Part shown: one piece after another, positions 23,641-34,500 of the stretch | Position numbering within the stretch: position 1 is the first letter of the stretch | Layout of the letters: each line of letters starts with the position of its first letter | Assembly: GCF_026745355.1 (NCBI RefSeq) | Contig: NC_079210.1 | Coordinates: 29,661,116 to 29,725,115, forward strand | DNA: 64,000 nt | From: Beta vulgaris subsp. vulgaris | Taxonomy: Eukaryota > Streptophyta > Magnoliopsida > Caryophyllales > Amaranthaceae | Direction: 5' to 3' | Translations under genes and position numbers: made by a program | The notes under the pieces: generated by a model | Databases searched by the model: none | The model's input: the letters and a program-made list of their open reading frames with translations, nothing else | What the model was told of the DNA's origin: nothing

Positions 23641-23683
23641 TTGGAAACTGGTTTGACTCTGTCCTTTCTAACCCAGATTTGTT

Positions 23684-25049
23684 TTACATTGGTCTTCTTT
23701 GTTTTATCATGTTTTCCATTGTTAGACCAATTGTGTGTGTGACCCTTCTGATAAAGGGCATTGTGAACATGAGACTGTTTCTTTTATCATGTTTTTGCTT
23801 AGTCCAACAAGTATTAATAACATGACCATTCTTACCACAGTAGTTACATACGTGCATGTCCTTTGCAAACACGTACTTACCTCTCTTGAATTCAGAAATC
23901 CAAGTCTCATCTCTTCCCAACTTTGGTGGCTGTTGGGAACTGGATCCAGAATACGCTAATCCAGACCTCTGTTCTTCGTCGGAAGAGCTGCTTCCTGCCA
24001 TGAGACACATGTGTTCTTTCTTTCCTAAACTGGTCTGCTTCTGGTCTATGTCTCCAATCAATGCACTCACACACATTAGGGCTTCATCTTCCTCGCTTTC
24101 ACCACCTGAATCAGAATCACCCTAGGCGGCTAGCATAGCCCTCTTAGTCATTTTCTTCTCTCTCTGTCCTCCTTTATCATTCTTCCATGCTGGACAATCC
24201 TTGATCATGTGTCTAGTTTCTCCACATTTGAAGCAACCAGTGCTAGAACTGGTCTTCTTCGAGTTGCCCTTGTTCTTCCAAGACTTCCCCTTGAACTGCA
24301 ATCTAAGACTCCTCTCAAACCTCTTAGCCATGAGTCGAATCTCATCGAGATCTTCATTCCTCACCCTTCAAAGCTAACCCGCAAATTTTGGTTGTGCTTT
24401 CCTCCTTTAAATCCACCAACATCTCATGAGTCATTAATGACCCAATAAGTTGTTCTATGGACAAGGTCGTTGGATCCTTAGCCTCCTGAATAGCAGTCAC
24501 CTTGGGCAGCCATTTGCCTGTCAAATTTCTCAAGATCTTTCTCACCAAATCTTCATTAGTAAAATTCTTTCCAAGAGATTTAAGTTCATTGATAATTAAC
24601 ATGAAACGAGTAAGCATATCTCTTATATTTTCATCTCGGTTCATATCAAAAGTTTCATATTTAGACATTAGCATATCAACTTTAGATCTCCTGACTTCAC
24701 TGGTGCCTTCATAGGCTAATTCTAGGGTTTCCCATATTTCCTTAGCAGTAGAGCATGCTAAGATACGCCTTACCTTATTATCAGCAATACCTTGTTGAAG
24801 TAGAGACATGGCCTTTGCATTCTTCTCGAGAGTCTTCAGATCTGTAGTAGTGTACTCACTCTCCTTCTTATTTGTTCCATCTGAATTGTTAGCCACCTTC
24901 TTTGGCCCATTCTTGATAATCATCCAGCACTCATAGTATGTGCCAATGATCAGATTTCTCATGCAATTTTTCCACCAAGGATAGTTGGTTCCATTGAACT
25001 TTGGCAGCCTTGATCCTCTGGGTCCACTGGTCATTTCTTGAGTAGTCAT
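23684..25049 (-). pseudogene. gag: SIRE gag
   Basis: It starts at ATG 25049 (MTTQEMTSGPRGSRLPKFNG), 42 bp from the primer site. The first 231 residues form the Ty1/copia Gag core: NYPWWKNCMRN, then AKEIWETLELAYEGT and the helical end. The next frame (24364-24122) has a CCHC knuckle CFKCGETRHMIKDC. A second knuckle, CNYCGKNGHVINTC, lies at about 23855. Small frame changes divide the three parts. Two zinc knuckles agree with SIRE-type Gag. It packages the RNA in the particle. Confidence 0.88.
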
Positions 25050-25090
25050 TATGTCTTTCTTCTCTAGGTGTTACCCTTTCAAGAAGTTAG

Positions 25091-25102
25091 GCTCTGATAC
25101 CA
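25091..25102 (-). promoter_or_regulatory. SIRE primer binding site (tRNA-Met)
   Basis: TGGTATCAGAGC on the minus strand, two bases inside the 5' LTR. This is the standard site complementary to the 3' end of initiator tRNA-Met. Confidence 0.95.
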
Positions 25103-25104
25103 AT

Positions 25105-26217
25105 TGAAAGTGCAAGTGACACTCAAGAGGGGGGGTGAATTGAGTGTTTGTCCGAATGTTGTATATTTTTCGATTATAGTAAGAACAGTAAAGGAACAGT
25201 TCTCTAGCAGCGGAAATAAAAACAATGAATAAACACACCAGGATTTAACGAGGTTCGACTTCTAATAAGTCTACGTCCTCCACTCACTCATTCTTTTATT
25301 AATCAACTCAGAATAACAAAAGAATTACACTCAATCACTTATGCACAAGATGATTCCCCAACTTCCGCCTATGGAAGTTCGACCAACCACCAACTATGAT
25401 GGTTCAAATGAAGTTGATCCCGATCAACTTCCCCAGCAAACTGAACTCACAATTGCTACTTACAACAAGTTTTTCTCTCAAGAACAAACAGCCTTACACA
25501 GCTTAAATGAGAGTAGTTTAAGATTATGTGGTATTCGGGTTTATGCTTAGATTTGAGAGTTCAAGAGATGAAATGCTTTTGCTTAGAGTATTCTGAAAAT
25601 ATGCGTGCAAAAGCTTAAGGTTTGGTGCTAGCAAAACTCCTTAAATAAGCCTTTGGTAAGTAAATGTTACATGATATTATGAGAGTATATTTTCCTCGGA
25701 AATATGGATATTATTCCAAGGAAAATATACTCAGTATAATATCATATAGCACACTTACCATACTTAAGAAATCTTGCTAACAAACCATGCATCCGTGTAT
25801 TTTGAAAATCAATTTTGCATGGAAAGAAAACTTTCCTAAAATACGAATGCATGAAGTAAATCCTAGAAGACTGGTTCAGATCTGTTCCCAGACTGTTTCA
25901 ATCAACCAAGTTTTACTTGTAGTTGTGTATGACAAGTAACCGAGGTTTCTTGTCATCCACAACTAGTTCATCTCTCTAGTTTCAAACCTTTATAGTGCAT
26001 CAAAACCTTTATACCACTTACATTGCATCTAAGACCTAAATGCTACAACTTGATCTTGGTCTTCATGCAATTCTTCAAGACTTGGCTTCACTAGCTTCGT
26101 CTTTCTATCCATTGAACTTGTACTTTGGCACCTACACATGCAAACAGAAATATGTATGCAATATAATAGTTCAATGTGGTTTGTCATCACTCAAAACTCA
26201 AAACAGGGAACTCAACA
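25105..26217 (-). repeat. SIRE 5' LTR (right copy)
   Basis: 1113 bp direct repeat of 15852-16976, bounded by the primer site at 25102 and by gypsy-2 protease sequence at 26218. Confidence 0.95.
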
Positions 26218-26940
26218 CACGGCCTACGCATCGTGGATCAAAGCTCACCCAATAATGGCGTTATATGCGGTCGGGAAGTCGAACATTAAAAACTCTACCG
26301 TCAAGTCCCTGGACTGGGGCCCTTCACCAATCTTGACCGGCAGCTTTATGATATCCTCGAGGACAACTCATGGCCCGGTAAACCTGATCACAAGATACGA
26401 GATCAGTTTCAGACACGACACCCCGAGACCCATTTTCTCAAATGTTTCCATGAATAGGATGTTGGCGGAGCTGCCGCCATCCACCAGTATGTGATGAACC
26501 ATTGCAGTTGAAATATGCAGAGATACTATCAAGGGGTCATCATGAGGATAAATGATCCCCCTAGCATCCTTTGACGTAAACGTTACCGACGGCATGCTTG
26601 GAGGTGTCGGCCACTGTCCGGTGTTATTGTAGTTTACCTGGTGCCTAACCTCTTTCAGGCTAGCCTTGGCACCATGAATGCTTCCTCCATGCGCCGGTCC
26701 TCTTGAGATGACATGAATCTTAGTGATACGCTCTTTTACCCACTTGCTGTCGTCGTCTTCATCTTCTCTGGACGGGTCGTTTCGATCTGTTTTTTCTTGG
26801 TACCGATTGAAGTAACCTCTTTGTACCAAGTCTTCGATCTCGTCCCTCAAATATTTACTGTCGTTGGTGATGTGACCGTAATCTCTGTGGGAGTCACACC
26901 ACTTCGACTTATCCAACCCTTATAGAACATGTTCTTGGGC
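26218..26940 (-). pseudogene. gypsy-2 Gag end and aspartic protease, interrupted by SIRE
   Basis: The open frame 26916-26368 begins with the Gag metal-binding remnant WCDSHRDYGHITNDSKYL (last Cys replaced by Ser) and runs into the protease region with ILVDGGSSANILF. The frame is lost near 26370, then the sequence up to 26218 still matches the protease C-terminal half in another frame with one TAG near 26230. The remainder of protease is found at 15851 and below, beyond the SIRE element. Confidence 0.8.
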
Positions 26941-28190
26941 CTCTGCCAGTTGTCGTCTTTCTTATGGAGTTCATAGATCTCCGCCTTGGACATTGCCAAA
27001 GGAGTGTAATTGCGATAACGATTAGATCGCCCTTCCTAACCATTCTTCACCGAATTACTCTCTTCTTTTCTTCCAGAACTGCTCGGCTTCCTGTCTTTCT
27101 GGTTCCTGTCCTTATCCTTCTCCTTTCCATCTCCTTCGAGTCGCTTTGTAGCTATTGCCTTGTCGAATTCCTCTCCTCGGATAAATTCATTTGCCTTTCC
27201 TAGAACTTCAGTCAGGCTAGTCAACATTTTGCGATCCAGGTAGCTTCTGAAGGCAGTTCCTTCTCTTAACCCGGTCATCAAAGCTAAGACTGCTACCTCT
27301 TGTTGTAGGCTGGAAATAGTGACGACTTTGGAATTGAAGCGTTCTATGTAATCCCTCAAGCTTTTCATCTGTCCTTGCTTGATAGACATCAGCTCGCCGG
27401 TAGTTTTCTCCCAACGCTTGTGACCGACGAAGTGTGTAACGAATATGGAAGTGAGCTGCCGGAAGTCAAAGACAGTTGTTGGCTATATGCTTTTGAACCA
27501 GGTTTGGGCTAATCTAGATGGAGTAGAAGGAAAAACTTTACACCGTACTGAGTCGGTATCAGTGTACAGCAAAATGTGTCCTTCATACGCCGAGATATGA
27601 TCCCCCGGATCTTTCTTACCGTCACACTTACATGTCTGCATTTTGATTTTTTCCATGTGTTTCTGGAGTATAGTTGTTGAGAAAGGGGAGTTACGAGAAG
27701 ATATCGGTGCCCTCCGACGGTATTCGCTTTCTCTTCTGGGATGAGTTGACTGCTGGATCTCAGTGAATTGACCCTCCTCTTCATTTCCTCCCCCTAGTGG
27801 CTTCGTAGGAGTCTTTGAATTCCCCACCTGATCCTGATCATTTCGGCCTTGGTCATCCTGGCAGCCCGTTGTGAGAGAACGCATCTTTCTCACTAGGTTG
27901 TGGGACCTACTCAGGGGACGCTTGCCGGTATGACTGGTCGGTGAAGTCTGGCTCACCATGGCTTGGAAGACCTCTGCAACACTCCTAAGCTGCTCAGGGT
28001 TGGACGTGTGCTGGAGCGCCTCAGAGATGTTAGGTTGAGGGGTCTCATAAGCACTTTTCCCCTTATCGGCAGGGGGCCTAGAAGATCACACCACCGGTTG
28101 TGGAGTTGAGAAACCAGGTGGTGCTTTCCCTAGTGGAACGTTGCTCTCATCAATTTTCGGCATCTCGAAAGTCTGCTTAGGATCCATGAG
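26941..28190 (-). pseudogene. gag: gypsy-2 gag
   Basis: The N-terminal part (27959-27483) contains HISAYEGHILLYTDTDSVRCK and RLAQTWFKSI, the start of the retrotransposon Gag domain. A stop follows, and the domain continues at 27389-27036 with LRDYIERFN and VAVLALMTGLREG. A highly charged Lys/Arg/Glu linker leads to the knuckle region. The 5' boundary near 28190 (MDPKQTFEMP in the complement) is only approximate. Stops at the ends of these two stretches and the knuckle Cys change show decay. Confidence 0.8.
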
Positions 28191-28254
28191 AGATGGAGGC
28201 AAATTTATGACTTAAGACTTGAAGGTATAATTATCCTCTCTTTATAGCACCAAT

Positions 28255-28739
28255 TGTTCCGGTATAGAATAAATGTGCTGGAGTGAACCGGTATCCTTCT
28301 AGCGTATAAGTCGGTTTGATGCCCTACAAGACAGAACACGTAAACTAATCTCGAGGGTTGATCCGAAAAAATGCCCCTCCGATGCCTAAGTCAGTAAAGG
28401 GTAATAACCGGTATATATCAAGTAGAGTATGATAATATATGTGAACATACCTTATGACTCAAATCATGGGGTATTTATAGGAGCCAGCATCGTTCTAGCT
28501 GAGGTAGGACTTTGCTCCTATTGGTTAGGTACAATTCTATCCTCTTTCCATACTTATCTTTTAGGCCCATAGGCATATTATATAATTATTGGATCAGATC
28601 CAGACCCATACAAGAATGGTCAAGGTTAGAAATACCCTCAAGGTATCCCGATAAAACCGGTATGACGTAGTCAACGGTCCTATCGCAAAGGCATTGACCA
28701 TGTCAGTCTTTAGCGGTTCCTTAGAACCGATATGGAACT
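28255..28739 (-). repeat. gypsy-2 5' LTR
   Basis: The inner border is TGTTCCGGTATAG at 28255, next to a primer-site-like ATTGGTGCTATAAAG on the minus strand (28235-28254). The outer border is taken at ...ATATGGAACT (28739), the near-mirror of the inner end, with the expected final CA mutated. TATTTATAGGAG near 28471 fits an LTR promoter. The partner LTR is outside the window, so the outer limit is approximate. Confidence 0.65.
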
Positions 28740-29128
28740 TAATCAGCTCCCATTCATAATCAAATTAAAGCTTTTGAAGTTAACTTTCACCCGAAAAATC
28801 AAAGTTATTGCAAAAAATGTAAGGAGTAGAAAATAAAACAAAAATTTACAATGTGAATAAAAGCTAATGTTACAAGTCCTCCAAGTAGATGATGCATGTA
28901 GTTAATTGAACATAAGTATTAAAAGTTTTACTTGCTTCAAATTTTACTTATATTACCATCAAAATCTTTGTGAAGTATTGTTTTTGAAATAAATTAGTTC
29001 TTTGCTCTATATATTTTTTTTTTTATGAGAAGGTAGTCTCATGAAATGCAACTATGAATTTCGTTGTTCATAGAAGAAGTAAAATTAAGGACAGTGTTAA
29101 AGGAAAAAAAATAATACAATTAAAAGTG
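28740..29128. other. AT-rich intergenic sequence
   Basis: No ORF, repeat or terminus could be supported here. Confidence 0.5.
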
Positions 29129-29143
29129 AAAATAAAAGAAAAT

Positions 29144-29278
29144 TAATTATGTGGGCGTCCAATGGTTAGAGCTCCCAACTTCATGGTCGGAGTTCGATTC
29201 TCATCAACCCCATATTTGAGGTGTTTTTTGTGGATTTGTACTTCTAGGTATAAATTCTCAGTTTCAAATAAAAAAACA
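29144..29278 (+). mobile_element. tRNA-derived SINE (SINE-1)
   Basis: A 135-bp unit has tRNA-like promoter boxes: an A-box in CCAATGGTTAGAGCTCCC and a B-box in GGAGTTCGATTCTC. It ends in an A-rich tail. It is flanked by a perfect 15-bp target duplication AAAATAAAAGAAAAT (29129-29143 and 29279-29293). It is not a functional tRNA, since it has no acceptor-stem pairing. Confidence 0.85.
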
Positions 29279-29535
29279 AAAATAAAAGAAAATAAAAGAT
29301 TCACATGAAACAAAATCGAATTTTTTTTTTTAATAGAACCAAAGAGAGCGAGAGAAAGAGTTGGCAAAAATATAGATACGGATGGAATATTTGAGATTGA
29401 GAATTATACAAGAGTTGGTTATGTGTTGGAGTAAGAGATATCCACACAAGTACGAAGTATTCATGACCCTATAATATTAATTTAGACAAAAGTATTTATT
29501 TTTTTCTTTGATGCTTTACAAATCACACTATAATG

Positions 29536-29872
29536 CTCCCTCCGTTCTAAAATATAGTTTTTATTTTCCTTTTGTCACGGTAATTTATGCAAGTAGAATC
29601 TAAGAGAGATAGTAAAGATTTTTTATTTATTTAAATAAATATTATATAGAAAGAGAAGATTTTAGAAGAGAGAATATAGAATACAGAATATAATTGTAAC
29701 ATTTTGATTGCATAAACAAAGGAAAAAATAAAATTCAATAAGCAAATAAATAATGGGACACGTTTTTCTAGATAAATTACTGGCAAATGTGAAAGTTAAT
29801 ATGGAAATAGAAACTATATTTTGGGACATCCAAAATAAAAATGAGAACTATATTTTGCGACGGTGGGCAGAG
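29536..29872 (+). mobile_element. Stowaway-like MITE, copy 1
   Basis: It starts CTCCCTCCGTTCTAAAATAT and ends with an imperfect inverted copy (CTATATTTTGCGACGGTGGG). It is about 337 bp without coding sequence. It is the same family as 30047-30380 but in the opposite orientation; the TA duplication is not clear at this copy. Confidence 0.75.
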
Positions 29873-30046
29873 AACTACTGATTACTTATCACTTTTTATC
29901 TTTCTAGTTAATTCATATCGACTATCAATAGTTCAAAACTTTTCACATAATTTACTTGACCACCTTTTTGAAAGAATTAAATTGTCTGTCATCTTGTTTT
30001 ATTTATACTTTGAAAAATATTGTCATCTTATCAGAATTGTGTTATA

Positions 30047-30380
30047 CTCCTTCCGTTACAAAAATATAGTTCACATTTCTATTTTAGGTGTCCCAAAATA
30101 TAGTTCTCATTTCAATATTTAGCTCAACATTTTTCCTTAATTTGTCTAGAAAAATCGTGTACCATCGTTTATTTGCTTCTTGAATTTTGTTTTTTCCTTT
30201 GTTTATTCAACCAAAAATGCTCTTTCACCAATTGATCTTCACTTTCTCTCCTAAAATCATCTTTTTCCATACAATATTTATTTAAATAAACAAAAAATTC
30301 ATACTATCTTTCTTAGATTGTACTTGTATAAATTACCGTGAAAAAAGAAATATGAGAACTAAATTTTTGGACGGAGTGAG
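30047..30380 (-). mobile_element. Stowaway-like MITE, copy 2 (inverted)
   Basis: 334 bp, flanked by TA (30045-30046 and 30381-30382), ends CTCCTTCCGT / ACGGAGTGAG. Its reverse complement aligns with copy 1 along its length (for example CACGGTAATTTAT, TTTATTTAAATAAATATT and AACAAAGGAAAAAA in both). Confidence 0.88.
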
Positions 30381-30447
30381 TAAAATATATTTTTTTATAT
30401 TAACAGATTTATATATTTTTTACTTAGACATAAATAATTTATTATTA

Positions 30448-31299
30448 AGGATAGGAGATAGTTCAAGTGGGTAGAGCGCTCCCCCTTGGCCCCTGAGGTC
30501 AGGGGTTCGATCCTTACTCCCAGCATTATGCTGAGATATTTTCTTAGCATGCTATACATGCTTTACCAGCCTAGTATAGGAATGGCAATAGGTCGGACTT
30601 GGATCAGATTATGCATAATCCGACTCCGACCCTACAGAAAGTCGGATTTCAAATCTGAGTCCGACTCCGACTCCGGCATCCGACTTTGAAAATCCAAATC
30701 TGACCCGACTTAAAATCCGAACATCCGACTCCGAGATCCGACCCGACTTAAAATCCGGGCATCCGACTTAAAATCCGAACATCAGACTCCGAACCTGATC
30801 TGACTTATTTTTCTTCCAATTTTTTATAATTGAATAGTCTTCTATAATACAATAATTTAATCATTACAATTTATTCTAGTCATCATATGGAAATCTTATA
30901 TAGTACAAATAATCTAATTAAAACTATTATTTTTAACAATTATTTTTTCTATGGGAAAATCCTATATAATACAATTGGCTGAAAGTCGAAATCAGATTAT
31001 ACATAAATAATACACTACATAAATAAGAAAAAAGGATTGATTGACTCAAAGTCGGAGTCGGATTTGGATGTCGGATTATTTTATGAGATCCGACTCCGAC
31101 CCTCCTCCGACTCGGAGTCGGATTTTTTAAATGGAGTCGGAGTCGGATTATTTTTTTTGTCGGAGTCAACTCGGATTTTTTCCTTCGGATCGGAGCAGAC
31201 TAGGGTCGGATTCGGACTGGATTGTCATCCCTAGCCTAGTAACCTTGTAGAGTTAGCCTTCGGTCTGACTTAATTTCCTAATAAAAAAAAAAACAAAAG
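30448..31299 (+). mobile_element. tRNA-derived SINE (SINE-2), split by a hAT MITE
   Basis: The left part 30448-30576 has an A-box (TAGTTCAAGTGGGTAGAGCG) and a B-box (GGGGTTCGATCC). The right part 31234-31299 ends in CCTAATAAAAAAAAAAAC. A perfect 11-bp target duplication ATTTATTATTA flanks the whole (30437-30447 and 31300-31310). Without the MITE it is about 187 bp. It lies directly upstream of the TBL promoter. Confidence 0.88.
30577..31233. mobile_element. hAT-type MITE inserted in SINE-2
   Basis: Terminal repeats TAGGAATGGCAAT and ATTGTCATCCCTA are imperfect inverts, flanked by a perfect 8-bp duplication GCCTAGTA (30569-30576 and 31234-31241), diagnostic for hAT. Both ends of the 657-bp element are full of CCGACTCCGA / TCGGAGTCGG motifs in opposite orientation. 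The core is AT-rich. It is non-coding. Confidence 0.92.
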
Positions 31300-31339
31300 A
31301 TTTATTATTACGGAAATTTATACATTGACACGACGTTAG

Positions 31340-31373
31340 CACGTGATCTCATCTAGATACAACTTATAAAAAC
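31340..31373 (+). promoter_or_regulatory. candidate TBL core promoter: G-box and TATA box
   Basis: CACGTG at 31340-31345 is a perfect G-box, and CTTATAAAAAC at 31363-31373 is a TATA box about 160 bp upstream of the ATG at 31530. Their spacing and place fit a plant promoter. Motif evidence only. Confidence 0.5.
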
Positions 31374-31529
31374 GGAGACGGTAGTAAAGATATTTCTTCA
31401 ATATTTGCTCCACCAATCGCCATGCAAGTAATATCACATAAACTAGCCAGTAGTAGTACCAGTACTAGAAACATTACCTGCACAATACTGCAGCCACAAG
31501 AGCAAATTAAACTCATAGCTAACTAACTC

Positions 31530-34500
31530 ATGGAGTTGAGTTCCACCATCACTGCAACGTGGAAAGTCTGCGTAATAGGGAGCTTACTAGGCTGCTTGGT
31601 GCTTCTCCTCCTCAACCAAGATAACCAAAATATAACTCTCTTGGCCGTTACAAACACTGCGCTAGAATTCGCTGCGCCGCTACCTCAACCCGATGCAGTG
31701 AATACAATCCTAAATCCAACTCATGAGCCTTCTATATTTAGTAATTCCACTAGTCCGCCACCTATAGCTATGGCTAGCATGGTTTCCGAGCCTCCGCAGC
31801 TTTCTAATTATAGCAAATTTAATGGCATAGAGAAGCCAAAAGAAATTTATCACACAGAGAAACCGAATGTAATACTAAATGTTTCTAAGGTTGAAAAGCC
31901 AAAAAAGAAGATTCAAAAGAAGTGTAATATGTTTGATGGAAGGTGGGTTTACAAGCCAGAATCAAAGCCTAGTTATATTGTACAGAATTGTCCATTTCTT
32001 GAGGAGAAGATGAGCTGCCAAAGGAATGGAAGGCCTGATTTTGAGTACGAAAAGTGGATATGGGAGGCTACAGATTGTGATATACCAATGTAAGTATGTT
32101 GCCTTGTACATAATTATTCTTACTAATTACTCTATTTATCAATTTGTTTCAATATGAAACATCCAAGGTTTTAGTTTCAAATTTCATAGAATTTTGTTGA
32201 ATATATCAATATTAACATAAAAAAATTATTGCAAGTTTAAAGTAAAAACTATTTGATTTATGTTTCTTATATAAGGAGGGAAGACAAATTAACTCGCGAA
32301 ATTCGACTTATTCAATTCTTGACTATTATTTTTAAAACAAAGACTAAAGAAAAAATAGTGGAGGTATATACAACTCGCATAACATCTATGATTGAATATA
32401 AAAAAACAGCATATATAGTGCTATGGTATCTGGGCAATGAAAAATAAAGTTACTCCCAAAAAATGTAAAATTAAGACGCACTATGTATACTTAAGATATC
32501 AAGCATATGAAACATATTTTTGCATTTTGTTTAAGTTATTCATGGGGAAAAAAAAATTCTCTTAGTAATAACAAATGGTTATTAGAGTGACGTTTGATCT
32601 TAAAGTATTACTATGAAAATGTTACTTCTATTTATATTAAATAATATCTAAAATTTGAGCTAAAAATTAAATTGTTGGATGTCCTCTAGTATAAAACGAA
32701 AAGAGTAGCATATATACGGAGTATTTTTATTTCTACTACAAATTTACATGATTTATATATGTGGACAATTTCTACACGTGAACTAGGCTAAATGGAACAG
32801 ACATGGTGGAAAGGTTTAGAAACAAGAGGGTGGTCTTAGTAGGAGACTCATTAAATCGAAACATGTGGGAATCTCTTGCTTGCATTCTCTATTCATCTAT
32901 TCCGAATGCCTCAACAAAAGTTGAAGTTCATTCTGATATCAAGGTGCTCAAAACCTTCTTCAAGGCAAAGGTATAGCACTTAATTTAATTCTAATTTTAC
33001 ATATTTACTTGTTTGTACGTATGGTAAATATTGGGACGATTTCTTTTAGTAAATTTCCGTCTTTGTTTTTTTATTTTGCAGGAGGAATATAATTTTACAG
33101 TTGATTTTTTTTGGAGTCCATTTTTGGTAGAACTCAACAAAAACCATTCAAGTGGGAAAAAAGTTCTTGTGCTGGATAAGCTCTCATCCAACTCCGAGTT
33201 ATGGCCTGAGGCTGATATTATGTTGTTTAACTCGGGACACTGGTGGGCTCAAACCGGCAGTAAGAGAGCGTAAGTGCAGCTAATTAATCAAACTCTTTTC
33301 TTTCTTTGCTATAACCAATTTTAAGTTAAAAAAATATATATATTTTAAGGTAGGCATTATCATAATCCTCAACAAACACGACAAATATATCATATAATAC
33401 TTTCGATTCCTACAAAGTTAATCTTAGGGTTCGTTTGGTTCACTATTTTTGGGTTTCAATAAACAGAATTAATTACCGATTTCCTTTTTTCTTGTTTAGT
33501 TCAACCTCTCATCAATCCATTGCCATTACTTGATAGTAATGAATTCTCCCAATTTGTTACCTTTACTCCCCCTCAAGTAACAAAATTCATTATTTGAAGT
33601 TAATGGTTACTCTTCATTTCCATTCCTTGGCTTGAACCAAACATTCAATAGAGGTAGCCATCTTCGTTACCATTCCTCTTTTTTTTATATTTATTCCCTT
33701 TCCATTCCATATCTCGAACCAAACAACCCCTTAAAATATTAAGATTTTACTTCTCAATTGTCTAAGATCAATTAATCCCTCATTATCGAATCGCCTAATT
33801 CTTTTTATTGTTCTATTCTAGCACTTTTCATAAATGACAAACAAGTGATTTGGCATGGATTAGAGTTTTGCTAACATTTTATTTATGTGTGCCCCATCCG
33901 GCACATTTCCTTTTTCTTGTATGTTTGCCCTTTAGCTATATTCTTATTTTATCTTTTCTTTAGGGGAATATTCTTATTATATCTCTATATCTATTAATAT
34001 AATTTTTAGTTTTATAAACTACAAATTACAACAAGTTGATTATTCTAGTCATTCCTAAATGGGAAACTGAATATATGGAATGAAGAAATATAAATAAAAT
34101 CATAAAATCAGATGTGGTTATATATGGATATAATTTTAACTTGAGAGTTAGATATCACTCTCGTAACACTACTTAATTATTAAGCTAACCAGGATCACAG
34201 AAAAAAAAAGCGTGTTATAAAAGTCAATAAAACAGAAATAATGTATCATCAAAATAAGACATGTACATTTATTTACTCAAGCATATATTATTATAATAGC
34301 AACCCCTCTTACCAACTCTCTCACCTGCTACTGTAAAAGCAGTAATGGAACATGTACCAGTATTTTCACGTTTCTTTTATTTGGGTTGAAAAACGATCAC
34401 TGCATACTTTATTCTTCTATCATTAAACCATCAAGGTATCAAATTAGGGGTTAGCTAAAGATAAATTGTAAAAGTTGTAAAGATTAGATAAAAGTAAGAT

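Larger units (their letters stand above)
15852..26217 (-). mobile_element. SIRE-type Ty1/copia LTR retrotransposon inserted in gypsy-2
   Basis: Two long LTRs (15852-16976 and 25105-26217) begin TGAAAGTGC and end CTCAACA. A tRNA-Met primer site lies inside the right LTR and a polypurine tract inside the left. The order on the minus strand is gag, protease, integrase, RT, RNase H, then a further sense ORF before the 3' LTR; this and the 1.1-kb LTRs suit the SIRE/Maximus lineage. The flanking 5-bp duplication is CACAG (15847-15851) against CACGG (26218-26222), one transition apart. The gypsy-2 protease reading frame resumes directly on the other side. Confidence 0.92.
13273..28739 (-). mobile_element. 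gypsy-2: older Tat-type Ty3/gypsy element, interrupted twice
   Basis: On the minus strand, from the right: 5' LTR (28255-28739), gag (about 28190-26940), protease (26916-26237), then the SIRE insertion (15852-26217), then protease end, RT, RNase H, second RNase H and integrase start (15851-13273). At 13273 integrase is cut by the CACTA-A terminus; the remaining integrase and 3' LTR must lie left of the window. Frames are heavily broken, so it is older than the elements inside it. Confidence 0.85.

Noticed and set aside
29144..29278. tRNA gene
   Set aside because: It has A- and B-box motifs but no acceptor stem, and it has a 15-bp target duplication and A-rich tail: a SINE.
30448..30576. tRNA gene
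   Set aside because: Same reasoning; the 11-bp target duplication and split tail show a SINE.
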